Shown piece by piece: positions 29,024 through 36,494 of a stretch of DNA of 64,000 bases (positions are counted from its first letter, which is position 1; the number at the start of each line of letters is the position of its first letter). The notes beneath the pieces were generated by a model. The model saw nothing but the letters and a program-made list of their open reading frames with translations. It did no database searches and was not told where the DNA came from. This DNA comes from Catenulispora sp. GP43 (lineage in GTDB: Bacteria > Actinomycetota > Actinomycetes > Streptomycetales > Catenulisporaceae). The stretch covers positions 62,001-126,000 of the forward strand of contig NZ_JBGCCT010000029.1 in the NCBI RefSeq assembly GCF_041260665.1, written 5' to 3'. Both the position numbers and the translations under genes were made by a program.

Positions 29024-29137
29024 CGGCGCCCGACGGCGTTCACGGGGCGCGATCTGGTCAACCGGGAACGGGATGACGACCTGGATACCGCACCGCCGCA
29101 GGTGGCCGCAGATCGCTTTCGACGAGTAGGCCTGTCG
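29024..29137 (-). pseudogene. IS5-type transposase remnant
   Basis: Minus-strand translation here reads Q-A-Y-S-S-K-A-I-C-G-H-L-R-R-C-G-I then V-V-I-P-F-P-V-D-Q and R-E-R-R-R-A-P. This resembles the K-A-Y-S-S-R-A-I-R-x-H-L-R-R-R-G-I block of IS5-family DDE transposases. The remainder of the transposase is missing on both sides, leaving about 40 codons. A dead fragment near the tRNA cluster, evidence of an older insertion. Confidence 0.65.
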
Positions 29138-29301
29138 GCGCTCGGCCAGCTCCGGCGGACTCGCCTCACCCCCGAAGATCAACAACCTGACGTCAGCCAG
29201 CGCGCGTGCCGCCAACAAGCCCGCGCATAGCCCTCCGAAGCAATCCCGCCCCAGACAACGCCAAAGGGCCCGGATCCGTAGATCCGAGCCCTCCGAACAA
29301 G

Positions 29302-29373
29302 TGGGCGATACTGGGATTGAACCAGTGACCTCTTCCGTGTCAGGGAAGCGCTCTCCCGCTGAGCTAATCGCCC
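29302..29373 (-). tRNA. tRNA-Val (GAC)
   Basis: 72-nt cloverleaf on the minus strand. Acceptor GGGCGAT pairs with ATCGCCC, D-arm AGCTCAGCGGGAGAGC, anticodon stem CTTCC/GGAAG with loop CTGACAC (anticodon GAC), T-loop GTTCAATCC, discriminator A. No encoded CCA. Third of three adjacent minus-strand tRNAs (Gly, Cys, Val). Confidence 0.97.
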
Positions 29374-29435
29374 GTGCTGTATTACATTGTCTTGCTCACT
29401 GCTGGTCCTGCTGCCCTGCTACTTGCCGTCGTGCG

Positions 29436-29506
29436 AGGTGGTGACGGGATTTGAACCCGTGTAGACGGCTTTGCAGGCCGTTGCCTCGCCTCTCGGCCAC
29501 ACCACC
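29436..29506 (-). tRNA. tRNA-Cys (GCA)
   Basis: 71-nt cloverleaf. Acceptor GGTGGTG pairs with CACCACC, anticodon stem ACGGC/GCCGT with loop CTGCAAA (anticodon GCA), T-loop GTTCAAATC, discriminator U as expected for tRNA-Cys. Confidence 0.97.
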
Positions 29507-29561
29507 GTGGGAGTGGGCTCGATCAGGCGTGGAACACGGTACCCGACCAGCCTTCCAACCG

Positions 29562-29634
29562 AGCGGATGACGAGACTCGAACTCGCGACCCTCACCTTGG
29601 CAAGGTGATGCTCTACCAACTGAGCCACATCCGC
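29562..29634 (-). tRNA. tRNA-Gly (GCC)
   Basis: 73-nt cloverleaf. Acceptor GCGGATG pairs with CATCCGC, anticodon stem TCACC/GGTGA with loop TTGCCAA (anticodon GCC), T-loop GTTCGAGTC, discriminator U. First gene of the Gly-Cys-Val tRNA cluster. Confidence 0.97.
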
Positions 29635-29954
29635 GTGCGCTTCCGGGGTTTTCGCTTGGTTTCCCTCGCTGCGCCCCCTGGCGACACCATGAACTGTAGC
29701 GGATAGGGCCGGGGATCCAAAAACCATTCCCCTCAGGCGTCACAGGGTTGGGTTGAAATCATCTCGAACTTGGGCAGAACGGTGTCCATGGTCTCACTGG
29801 GCGAGCATGCCGCTACACTGAGTCGCCATTCGTTCGGGTGGTTCGGCGGTGGTGGCCGGTCGGGGTGCTGGTCCGCGCGGCGACGATGGTGCGGGCCGGT
29901 CGGCGGGTCGGCGGTCGGTCCGGGTTTCTGGTGTGGACGGGAAGAGGTGCGGGG
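29635..29954. promoter_or_regulatory. divergent interval between the tRNA cluster and the protease gene
   Basis: This 320-bp stretch holds the promoter of the tRNA cluster (minus strand) and of the secreted protease (plus strand). A TACACT element at 29814-29819 is a plausible plus-strand -10. Downstream of it the open frame of the protease continues in phase, but the Arg/Gly-rich translation looks like leader rather than protein. No other gene seen. Confidence 0.45.
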
Positions 29955-30878
29955 ATGGCGCGGCTGAGGCGGCGGGTCGCACGGATGGCGGCGTGGGGCG
30001 TCGCGGGGGTGCTGACGGTGGCCGGGGTGGCTGCGGCCACCGCGCTGGGAGCGCCGGCGACGCCCGTGGCGGCGACGTTGCGGCCGATTCCGCGGATCGT
30101 CGGGGGTGCCGCGGCACCGGATGGTGCGTATCCGTTCATGGCCGCGTTGCAACAGTGGGTCGGCAACGGTTACCTCACCATCTGCGGCGGGACGCTCATC
30201 GCGCCGGATGAGGTGCTGACCGCGGCGCATTGCGTGGACCAGTGGTCGGTCGGGCAGGCGGCTTCTGACGGGGAGCCCAAGGAGCGCGTCATCGTGGGGC
30301 GGACTGTGCTGAGCGCCAGTGACGGCGCGGTTCGGCTGCCCCAGGCCATCCGCGTGGATCCGACCTGGGACTCGGCCACCGAGTCCGACGACGCCGCGGT
30401 GGTGCAGCTCGACTCGCCGATCGACGGCGTCGCCTCGCCGAACATGCCGACCTCCGGCAACCAGGCCTACGAGCAGCCCGGGACCCCGGCGCGCGCCATC
30501 GGCTGGGGCAGCACCCAGCCGCAGGGACCGGCCGACGTCGGCGGCGGCGTCTACCCGGACGAGCTGCGCCAGGTGGACCTCCCGCTGGTCGGCGACGTCC
30601 CCTGCCAGAGCGTGTTCGACGGCGTCCGCAATCCCGCGCTCTACCCTCAGGAGATGCTCTGCGCCGGGGGCGACGGCCGGCACGACGCCTGCACCGGCGA
30701 CAGCGGCGGCCCGCTGCTGAGCCCGCTGCCCGGCGGCACCTGGGAGCTGATCGGCGTCACCAGTTGGGGCAACGGTTGCGCGGTCCCGGGCACGCCCGGC
30801 GTGTTCACCCGCCTGTCGGCGCCGGACATCCACAACTTCGTGGCCAGCGCGAGCGGGGCATCCGACTTCGGACCGTGA
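29955..30878 (+). CDS. secreted trypsin-like serine protease
   Basis: A 307-residue S1-family protease. From ATG 29955 the protein begins with a basic stretch and a hydrophobic signal segment (about 10-32, ending A-T-A-L-G-A). The mature trypsin N-terminus I-V-G-G is near residue 48. The triad is visible as T-A-A-H-C, the S-D-D-A-A-V-V-Q-L aspartate and C-T-G-D-S-G-G-P. The Asp six residues before the catalytic Ser (D-A-C-T-G-D-S) suggests trypsin-like Arg/Lys specificity. Exported and activated by propeptide removal. Longer in-frame starts (29838) would push the signal peptide 39 residues inward. Confidence 0.92.
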   Translation: MARLRRRVARMAAWGVAGVLTVAGVAAATALGAPATPVAATLRPIPRIVGGAAAPDGAYPFMAALQQWVGNGYLTICGGTLIAPDEVLTAAHCVDQWSVGQAASDGEPKERVIVGRTVLSASDGAVRLPQAIRVDPTWDSATESDDAAVVQLDSPIDGVASPNMPTSGNQAYEQPGTPARAIGWGSTQPQGPADVGGGVYPDELRQVDLPLVGDVPCQSVFDGVRNPALYPQEMLCAGGDGRHDACTGDSGGPLLSPLPGGTWELIGVTSWGNGCAVPGTPGVFTRLSAPDIHNFVASASGASDFGP

Positions 30879-30967
30879 AGGCCGTGAAGGCTGTGAACGT
30901 CCCGAAGGCGGAAGGCGGGAAGATCGGGCCGGGAGCGGCCCGGTCAGCAGCCGGGAGACAATGAGAT

Positions 30968-32005
30968 GTGCCCTCCCGCCCGACTCCCATATCCGGCCCC
31001 GAGCCCGTGGCCCACTTCGCCGGCCGGCTCGCGACCGGGCTGCGCGACGTCACCTCGGACCTGACCGCCCTGGACTCCGGCGGCTTCTGGGCCGTCGTGG
31101 GCACCTACGAAGGCGCCTGGACGCTGGCGCGCTTCGACGACGTCCGGGACGCTCCCCTGCCGCCGCCGAGGGCGCCTTGGCGCGGCCCCGACCGCGATGC
31201 GTGGGTCTCCTCCATGGATCAGGGCGCCTATGTCGGCGCCGTGAAAGCCATCCGCGACGAGATAGCCTCCGGCGAGGTCTACCAGGTGAACCTGTGCCGG
31301 GTCCTGTCCGCGCCGATCGATCCGCGGGCCGAGCCGCTCGCGCTGGCCGCGCGCCTGCGCATGGGGAATCCCGCTCCGTACGCCGGCTTGGTGGACGTCC
31401 CCGGGACCCGCGTGGTGACCGCCTCCCCCGAACTCTTCCTGCGCCGCGAGGGCCGCTCCGTCACCTCGGAGCCCATCAAGGGCACCGCCCGGACCGCGGC
31501 GGAGTTCCTGCCGAAGGACACCGCCGAGAACATCATGATCGTCGACCTGGTCCGCAACGACCTGGCGCGGGTCGCCGAGATCGGCTCCGTGGAGGTGCCC
31601 GCGCTGCTGCGTGTCGAGCCGCACCCCGGGCTCGTCCACCTGGTCTCGACCGTGACCGCCGAGCTCGCTGCCGGCGCCGGCTGGCCCGAGCTGATCGCGG
31701 CCACCTTCCCGGCCGGGTCCATCACCGGCGCCCCCAAGAGCAGTGCGCTGCGCATCATCGACGAGTTGGAGAACGCTCCGCGCGGCCCCTACTGCGGCGC
31801 CATCGGCTGGGTGGACGCCGACCGCGGGATCGGGGAGCTGGCGGTGGGCATCCGGACCTTCTGGTGGCAGGGCGACCGACTGTGCTTCGGGACCGGGGCC
31901 GGCATCACGTGGGGATCCGATCCGCAGGGAGAATGGGACGAGACCGAGCTCAAGGCCGCGCGACTGCTGGCGGTCGCGTCCGGTCCGCAGCCGTCCGGGC
32001 AGTGA
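30968..32005 (+). CDS. pabB: aminodeoxychorismate synthase component I
   Basis: Chorismate-binding enzyme that aminates chorismate for p-aminobenzoate (folate) synthesis. The 345-residue protein is a stand-alone catalytic domain without glutaminase. Signature blocks are S-G-E-V-Y-Q-V-N-L-C-R (about 98-108), P-I-K-G-T-A-R (about 168-174), I-V-D-L-V-R-N-D-L-A-R-V (about 190-201) and P-A-G-S-I-T-G-A-P-K (about 245-254). GTG 30968 is spaced correctly from GGGAGA; the ATG at 30961 is in another frame. Followed 16 bp later by pabC. No pabA is present here. Confidence 0.9.
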   Translation: MPSRPTPISGPEPVAHFAGRLATGLRDVTSDLTALDSGGFWAVVGTYEGAWTLARFDDVRDAPLPPPRAPWRGPDRDAWVSSMDQGAYVGAVKAIRDEIASGEVYQVNLCRVLSAPIDPRAEPLALAARLRMGNPAPYAGLVDVPGTRVVTASPELFLRREGRSVTSEPIKGTARTAAEFLPKDTAENIMIVDLVRNDLARVAEIGSVEVPALLRVEPHPGLVHLVSTVTAELAAGAGWPELIAATFPAGSITGAPKSSALRIIDELENAPRGPYCGAIGWVDADRGIGELAVGIRTFWWQGDRLCFGTGAGITWGSDPQGEWDETELKAARLLAVASGPQPSGQ

Positions 32006-32021
32006 AGGAGACTTGGGAGCC

Positions 32022-32855
32022 ATGAGCACTGACAAAGTCTGGGTCGGCTCCGGCCTGGTCGACGCCGCGACCCCGCACATCTCGGTCTTCGACCACGGCT
32101 TCACCGTCGGCGACGGGGTGTTCGAGGCGGTCAAGGCGGTCGGCGGCCGGCCGTTCGCACTGACCCGGCACCTCGCGCGGCTGGCCCGTTCGGCCGACGG
32201 CCTGGGGCTGCCCCCGGTGGACGTGGACGCCGTCCGGCACGCGGTGATCGAGACGCTGCTCGCCAACGACGTGCCGCCGCTGGCCCGCATCCGGATCACT
32301 TACTCCGCGGGCCTGGCCCCGCTCGGCTCCGAACGCGGCGACCAGGGGCCCACGCTGGTGGTCGCCATCGCCGCGAGCAAGGCCCGCGCCGAGACCACGG
32401 CCATCGCCACCGTGCCCTGGCCCCGCAACGAGCGCGGAGCGCTGGCGGGCATCAAGACGACCTCCTACGCCGAGAACGCTAAAGCGTTGGCCCACGCACA
32501 GCGCGCCGGAGCCACGGAAGCGGTGTTCGCCGACACGACCGGCCGCCTGTGCGAAGGCACCGGCAGCAACATCTTCGTGGTCCGCGACGGCCGCATCATG
32601 ACGCCGACCCTGGACACCGGCTGCCTGGCCGGCATCACCCGCGCCCTGGTGCTGGAGTGGGTGCCCGCCGAGGAGACCGACCTGCCGATCGAGGCCCTGC
32701 TGGACGCCGACGAGATCTTCCTGACCTCGACGCTGCGCGACGTGCAGGGCGTGCACCGCGCGGACGGCCGCGAGGTGGCCGCGCCGGGCCCGCTCACCAA
32801 GGCCGCCATGGCCGTGTTCGCCGAGCGCTCCGCCGAGGACCACGACCCGCAGTAG
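32022..32855 (+). CDS. pabC: aminodeoxychorismate lyase (class IV PLP enzyme)
   Basis: Removes pyruvate from 4-amino-4-deoxychorismate to give p-aminobenzoate. The 277-residue fold-type IV protein shows F-D-H-G-F-T-V-G-D-G-V-F-E near 23-35, the catalytic Lys in G-I-K-T-T-S-Y-A-E-N near 145-155, and E-G-T-G-S-N-I-F-V-V near 182-191. Branched-chain or D-amino acid aminotransferases share this fold; pabB directly upstream favours PabC. ATG 32022 is preceded by GGGAGC. A 14-bp hairpin terminator lies about 160 bp downstream. Confidence 0.9.
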   Translation: MSTDKVWVGSGLVDAATPHISVFDHGFTVGDGVFEAVKAVGGRPFALTRHLARLARSADGLGLPPVDVDAVRHAVIETLLANDVPPLARIRITYSAGLAPLGSERGDQGPTLVVAIAASKARAETTAIATVPWPRNERGALAGIKTTSYAENAKALAHAQRAGATEAVFADTTGRLCEGTGSNIFVVRDGRIMTPTLDTGCLAGITRALVLEWVPAEETDLPIEALLDADEIFLTSTLRDVQGVHRADGREVAAPGPLTKAAMAVFAERSAEDHDPQ

Positions 32856-32911
32856 CGGCTCCAGCGCCTGCACCGAGCCCATCGAGGCCACCAAGGCCAC
32901 CGATTCCGCGA

Positions 32912-33000
32912 TTCCAGCAGTTCCAGCAGTCCCAGCAGTTCCAGCAGTTCCAGCGATTCCCCCGGAACCTCAGCAGGCCCAGGCCCAGGCCCAGCCCCAG
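32912..33000 (+). repeat. TTCCAGCAG and CAGGCC tandem repeats after pabC
   Basis: Four to five copies of the 9-mer TTCCAGCAG with one variant (32912-32954) are followed by a short array of CAGGCC-type hexamers (about 32974-33000). They lie between the pabC stop and its terminator and are not in a credible gene. Confidence 0.85.
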
Positions 33001-33015
33001 GCGCAGGAAACGCAA

Positions 33016-33050
33016 CGCCCCCGCCGATGGTGATCGCATCGGCGGGGGCG
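33016..33050. terminator. bidirectional terminator between pabC and the ssg gene
   Basis: CGCCCCCGCCGATG (33016-33029) pairs perfectly with CATCGGCGGGGGCG (33037-33050) over 14 bp with a 7-nt loop. It separates convergent pabC and the SsgA-like gene and could serve both strands, though U tracts are absent. Confidence 0.75.
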
Positions 33051-33072
33051 GGTCGGTTGGGGACCGTGCGCC

Positions 33073-33486
33073 TCAGTTGTCCGCGAACAGGTGCACGAGC
33101 TCGGCGTCCAGGTCGTAGAAGCGGTGCTCCAGCCCGGGCGGGACCGCCGTGTTGGTGCGCTTGAGGAAGGATTCCAGGGCCCGCGCGGGAGCCTCCAGGA
33201 GCGCCTCCCCTTCGGGCGAGCTGAGCGCCAGACACACGATCGCCTGCCCGCGGCTGCGCGAGGGCCACACCCGCACGTCGCCCGTTCCGGTGGGGCGCCG
33301 CAGCCCCTCGGCCAGCAGCTCCCGGGCGAAGACCCAGTCCACGGTGTCCTGCCCGCCGGTGTGGAACGTGGCGTGCACGGCGTAAGGGTCGGCGGTGTCG
33401 TAGCGCAGGCCCGCGGGGACCGGCAGCGAGGAGTCGCCGGAGATGACGAGACGCAGCTGCAGCTCACAGGTGACCGATGAGCTCAT
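33073..33486 (-). CDS. SsgA-family sporulation/cell division regulator
   Basis: A 137-residue SsgA-like protein (SALP). The family is found in morphologically complex actinomycetes and steers septum placement and spore-wall events. Typical features are the early V-T-C-E-L-Q-L-R-L-V, L-R-Y-D-T-A-D-P-Y-A-V-H-A-T-F-H (about 27-42), V-D-W-V-F-A-R-E-L-L-A-E-G-L (about 49-62) and G-D-V-R-V-W-P. ATG 33486 has a GAAAGG site. Which SALP subgroup (SsgB or other) cannot be decided here; length and sequence look SsgB-like. A long, structured non-coding region lies upstream. Confidence 0.9.
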   Translation of the reverse strand: MSSSVTCELQLRLVISGDSSLPVPAGLRYDTADPYAVHATFHTGGQDTVDWVFARELLAEGLRRPTGTGDVRVWPSRSRGQAIVCLALSSPEGEALLEAPARALESFLKRTNTAVPPGLEHRFYDLDAELVHLFADN

Positions 33487-33903
33487 GGCGGTCGGCCTTT
33501 CGCTAGGAGTGCGCCGAGGCGGGCGGTCCCGTACTCAGCGGTTCACACCCCCGCGTTCCTAGTGGTTCGCGTCGAGGGGCGCGAAGGAGGAATGCCACGG
33601 TCCGGTGGTCGGTAAACCCGTGTGCCCGGTATACGGCGATGTGCGTAGGCCATCAGGTCGAGGACAAGACCTTGACGTGCACGACAGGCGCCTCGGCGAC
33701 ACGAGGCGCAATCCCCCGAATCGGGACAGAACACACCGTATACCACCAGTGACACAGTGTGACGAATTCCACGCTTTCCGGCGGGTCGCCGACCCTTACC
33801 CGGAATGCCACGCGCGGCGAGGAAAGGGGTGCGCACGGGACCGTTCGGATGCGGTAAGGTTACGGACGTCGGAACGGCCCGCAAGGGCGCGCCGACCAGG
33901 CAA
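33487..33903. other. structured non-coding interval upstream of the SsgA-like gene
   Basis: This 417-bp interval between the ssg gene (minus) and tRNA-Val (plus) has no credible gene. It contains an 8-bp hairpin GCGCCTCG/CGAGGCGC (33688-33695, 33702-33709), the palindrome CCCGA-A-TCGGG just after it, and a 9-nt inverted pair GGTATACGG (33628-33636) and CCGTATACC (33736-33744) enclosing both. It must hold the ssg promoter and the tRNA promoter (TAAGGT near 33857 is a -10 candidate). The nested pairing could form a leader RNA. Confidence 0.5.
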
Positions 33904-33975
33904 GGGCGATTAGCTCAGCGGGAGAGCACTGCCTTCACACGGCAGGGGTCACTGGTTCGATCCCAGTATCGCCCA
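33904..33975 (+). tRNA. tRNA-Val (CAC)
   Basis: 72-nt cloverleaf. Acceptor GGGCGAT pairs with ATCGCCC, D-arm AGCTCAGCGGGAGAGC, anticodon stem CTGCC/GGCAG with loop TTCACAC (anticodon CAC), T-loop GTTCGATCC, discriminator A. Outside the anticodon arm it is nearly identical to the tRNA-Val (GAC) at 29302-29373. Confidence 0.97.
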
Positions 33976-33987
33976 CCCGAAAACGGG

Positions 33988-34025
33988 CCGCCATCTCATC
34001 GGAGATGGCGGTCTTCTTGTCTTTC
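33988..34025 (+). terminator. terminator of tRNA-Val
   Basis: CCGCCATCTC (33988-33997) pairs with GAGATGGCGG (34002-34011) around an ATCG loop, a perfect 10-bp stem, followed by the T-rich TCTTCTTGTCTTT. Confidence 0.88.
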
Positions 34026-34061
34026 CGCTTGCCTTTCCGCAGGATCATCGGGCCCTGCGCG

Positions 34062-34700
34062 TCACCGCACTCCGCGCGGCCGGTACTGGACACTGATCCG
34101 CGGGCCCAGCGGCCGCGCCGATTTCGGCACGGCGTGCTCCCAGGTCCGTTGGCAGCTGCCGCCCATCACCAGCAGGTCGCCGTGGCCGACTTCGTAGCGC
34201 AGGGTCGGGGCTCCGCCGCCGCGCGGTCGCAGGGCCAGGGTGCGGGGTGTCCCGAGCGACAGGATCGCGACCATCGTGTCCTCCGACGAGCCGCGGCCGA
34301 TGGTGTCGCCGTGCCAGGCCACGCTGTCGCGGCCGTCGCGGTACAGGCACAGGCCGGCGGTGGTGAAGGGCTCGCCGAGTTCGGGGCCGTAGTGGCCGTC
34401 GAGGGTCGCGCGCGCCTCGGTGAGCAGCGGGTCGGGGAGGGCTTCGCCGTCGCCGTAGAAGCACAGCAGGCGGGGGACGTCGACCACGCGTTCGTACATC
34501 ATCCGGCGTTCGGCGCGCCAGGGGACGACATCCATCAGACGCGCGAACAGTTCGTCGGCTCCGGAGACCCAGCCGCGGCGCAGATCCACCCAGGCGCCGT
34601 CGGCCAGTGTCACGCGCTCCACCGTCGCGCCGAGCGCGCCCACGGTCTGGGGCGTGTCGACGTCGAGGAGGGAGCCTTGGAACCAGGCGTCGTCGAACAT
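34062..34700 (-). CDS. AlkB-like 2-oxoglutarate/Fe(II) dioxygenase
   Basis: A 212-residue oxidative demethylase of the AlkB family, repairing alkylated bases such as 1-methyladenine and 3-methylcytosine. The iron ligands appear as W-H-G-D (His and Asp near 132-134) and the distal His in T-W-E-H-A-V-P-K. The 2-oxoglutarate Arg lies in P-R-I-S-V-Q-Y-R-P-R. Starts at ATG 34700 and diverges from an ABC-F gene 91 bp away. The C-terminal P-R-x5-R motif matches ALKBH2/3-type enzymes. Exact substrate unproven. Confidence 0.9.
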   Translation of the reverse strand: MFDDAWFQGSLLDVDTPQTVGALGATVERVTLADGAWVDLRRGWVSGADELFARLMDVVPWRAERRMMYERVVDVPRLLCFYGDGEALPDPLLTEARATLDGHYGPELGEPFTTAGLCLYRDGRDSVAWHGDTIGRGSSEDTMVAILSLGTPRTLALRPRGGGAPTLRYEVGHGDLLVMGGSCQRTWEHAVPKSARPLGPRISVQYRPRGVR

Positions 34701-34791
34701 GTGTGCAATTCTAAGCGAAGCCGCTGACGGGGCCGCTATCGTCGAGTCCCACACCATCTCAACGTCAAGAGCACCACAGGAGTCACGCCGC

Positions 34792-36429
34792 ATGAGCGCC
34801 ACGCTCGTCGCCAAGGAACTCACCGCCGGCCACGGCGACCGCGTCCTGTTCTCCGGCCTGGACCTCGTGGTCTCCCCCGGCGACGTGGTCGGCCTGGTCG
34901 GGGTCAACGGCGCCGGCAAGTCCACGCTGCTGCGCCTGCTCGCCGGCCTGGACAAGCCCGAGAACGGCGGCGTCCAGCTGAGTCCGCCGAGCGCCACGAT
35001 CGGCCACCTGCCGCAGGAGCCCGAGCGCCGGCCGAACGAGACGGTCCGGCAGTTCCTGGGCCGCCGCACCGGAGTGAGCGCCGCGCAGGAGGCCCTGGAC
35101 GCCGCGACGGCCGACCTCGTCGAGAGCGCCCCCGGCGCCGACGACGCGTACTCCGAGAGCCTGGAGCGCTGGCTGAGCCTGGGCGGCGCGGACCTCGACG
35201 AGCGCGCCGAGGCGGTGGCCGCCGACCTGGGGCTGGCCGTGGACCTGGACCAGACCATGGCCTCGCTGTCCGGCGGCCAGGCCGCGCGCGCCGGCCTGGC
35301 CTCGCTGCTGCTGAGCCGCTACGACGTCTTCCTGCTCGACGAGCCGACCAACGACCTGGACCTGGACGGCCTGGAGCGGCTGGAGCGCTTCGTCTCCGAG
35401 TTGCGCGCGCCGGTGGTCCTGATCAGCCACGACCGCGAGTTCCTGGCGCGCACCGTGACCCGCGTCGTCGAGCTCGATCTCGCGCAGCAGCTGATCCGCC
35501 AGGTTGGCGGCGGCTATGAGGACTTCCTGCGGGAGCGGGAGGTCGAGCGGCAGCACGCGCGCGAGGAGTACGAGGACTACGCCGACACGAAGGCGGGCCT
35601 GGAGGCGCGAGCCCGGATGCAGCGCAACTGGCTGGACAAGGGCGTCAAGAACGCGCTGAAGAAGCGGCCGGACAACGACAAGATGCTCGCCAAGGCGCGG
35701 GCTGAGTCGACCGAGAAGCAGGCCGCGAAGGCCCGCCAGACCGAGAAGCGCATCGAGCGCCTGGAGGTCGTGGACGAGCCGCGCAAGGAGTGGGAGCTGC
35801 GGATGACGATCGCCGCCGCGCCCCGCTCCGGCGCCGTGGTGGCGACGCTGCGGGAGGCCGTGGTCCGCCGCGGCGACTTCACCCTGGGCCCGGTGAGCCT
35901 GCAGATCGACTGGGCCGAGAAGGTGGCGATCACCGGCGCCAACGGCTCGGGCAAGACGACGCTGCTGGCCGCGCTGCTCGGCCGGCTGCCGCTGGACGAG
36001 GGCACCGCCTCCCTGGGCTCGGGTGTGGTCGTCGGCGAGGTCGACCAGGCGCGCGGGCTCTTCCTGGGCGAGCAGGCACTGCTGCGGGCCTTCGAGGAGC
36101 AGGTGCCGGAGATGGAGCCGGCCGAGGTCCGCACACTGCTGGCGAAGTTCGGGCTGAAGGCCGAGCACGTGCTGCGCTCGGCGGCGACCCTGTCCCCCGG
36201 CGAGCGGACCCGGGCGGCGCTGGCGCTGCTGCAGGCCAGGGGCGTGAACCTGCTGGTCCTGGACGAGCCGACGAACCACCTGGACCTGGCAGCGATCGAG
36301 CAGCTGGAGGCGGCGCTGGCCAACTACCCGGGGACGCTGCTGCTGGTCACGCACGACCGGCGGATGCTGGAGGCGGTGCAGACGACGCGGCGGCTGAGCG
36401 TGGATGCCGGGAAGGTGACCGAGCTCTGA
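34792..36429 (+). CDS. ABC-F family ATPase
   Basis: A 545-residue soluble protein with two ATPase domains and no membrane segments; ABC-F proteins act on ribosomes, and some give antibiotic resistance. First Walker A G-V-N-G-A-G-K-S-T is near residues 37-45, signature L-S-G-G-Q near 159 and Walker B L-L-D-E-P-T-N-D-L-D-L. The charged linker (about 240-345) is the ribosome-contacting arm. The second domain has G-A-N-G-S-G-K-T-T, a variant signature L-S-P-G-E and L-D-E-P-T-N-H-L-D-L. ATG 34792 has AGGAG 9 nt upstream. Confidence 0.92.
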   Translation: MSATLVAKELTAGHGDRVLFSGLDLVVSPGDVVGLVGVNGAGKSTLLRLLAGLDKPENGGVQLSPPSATIGHLPQEPERRPNETVRQFLGRRTGVSAAQEALDAATADLVESAPGADDAYSESLERWLSLGGADLDERAEAVAADLGLAVDLDQTMASLSGGQAARAGLASLLLSRYDVFLLDEPTNDLDLDGLERLERFVSELRAPVVLISHDREFLARTVTRVVELDLAQQLIRQVGGGYEDFLREREVERQHAREEYEDYADTKAGLEARARMQRNWLDKGVKNALKKRPDNDKMLAKARAESTEKQAAKARQTEKRIERLEVVDEPRKEWELRMTIAAAPRSGAVVATLREAVVRRGDFTLGPVSLQIDWAEKVAITGANGSGKTTLLAALLGRLPLDEGTASLGSGVVVGEVDQARGLFLGEQALLRAFEEQVPEMEPAEVRTLLAKFGLKAEHVLRSAATLSPGERTRAALALLQARGVNLLVLDEPTNHLDLAAIEQLEAALANYPGTLLLVTHDRRMLEAVQTTRRLSVDAGKVTEL

Positions 36430-36494
36430 GGGCTCGCTAAGGGGCTCGCTGAAGGGCTCCCTGAGGAGCTCGCTGAAAACCTCGCTGAGGGGCT
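36430..36494 (+). repeat. degenerate 12-13-nt tandem repeat
   Basis: Five imperfect head-to-tail units of GGCTCGCTGAGG fill the gap between the ABC-F stop and the convergent hypothetical gene. Some units differ by one or two bases. They could act as weak stem-forming terminator sequence on both strands. Confidence 0.7.

Noticed and set aside
30961-32025. Alternative ATG at 30961 for the pabB region
   Set aside because: It opens a different frame of Arg/Pro-rich sequence; the GTG at 30968 gives the PabB motifs.
33543-33913. Two opposing short open frames upstream of tRNA-Val
   Set aside because: No ribosome-binding sites; Arg/Pro-rich translations; one runs into the tRNA. The interval is better read as regulatory sequence.
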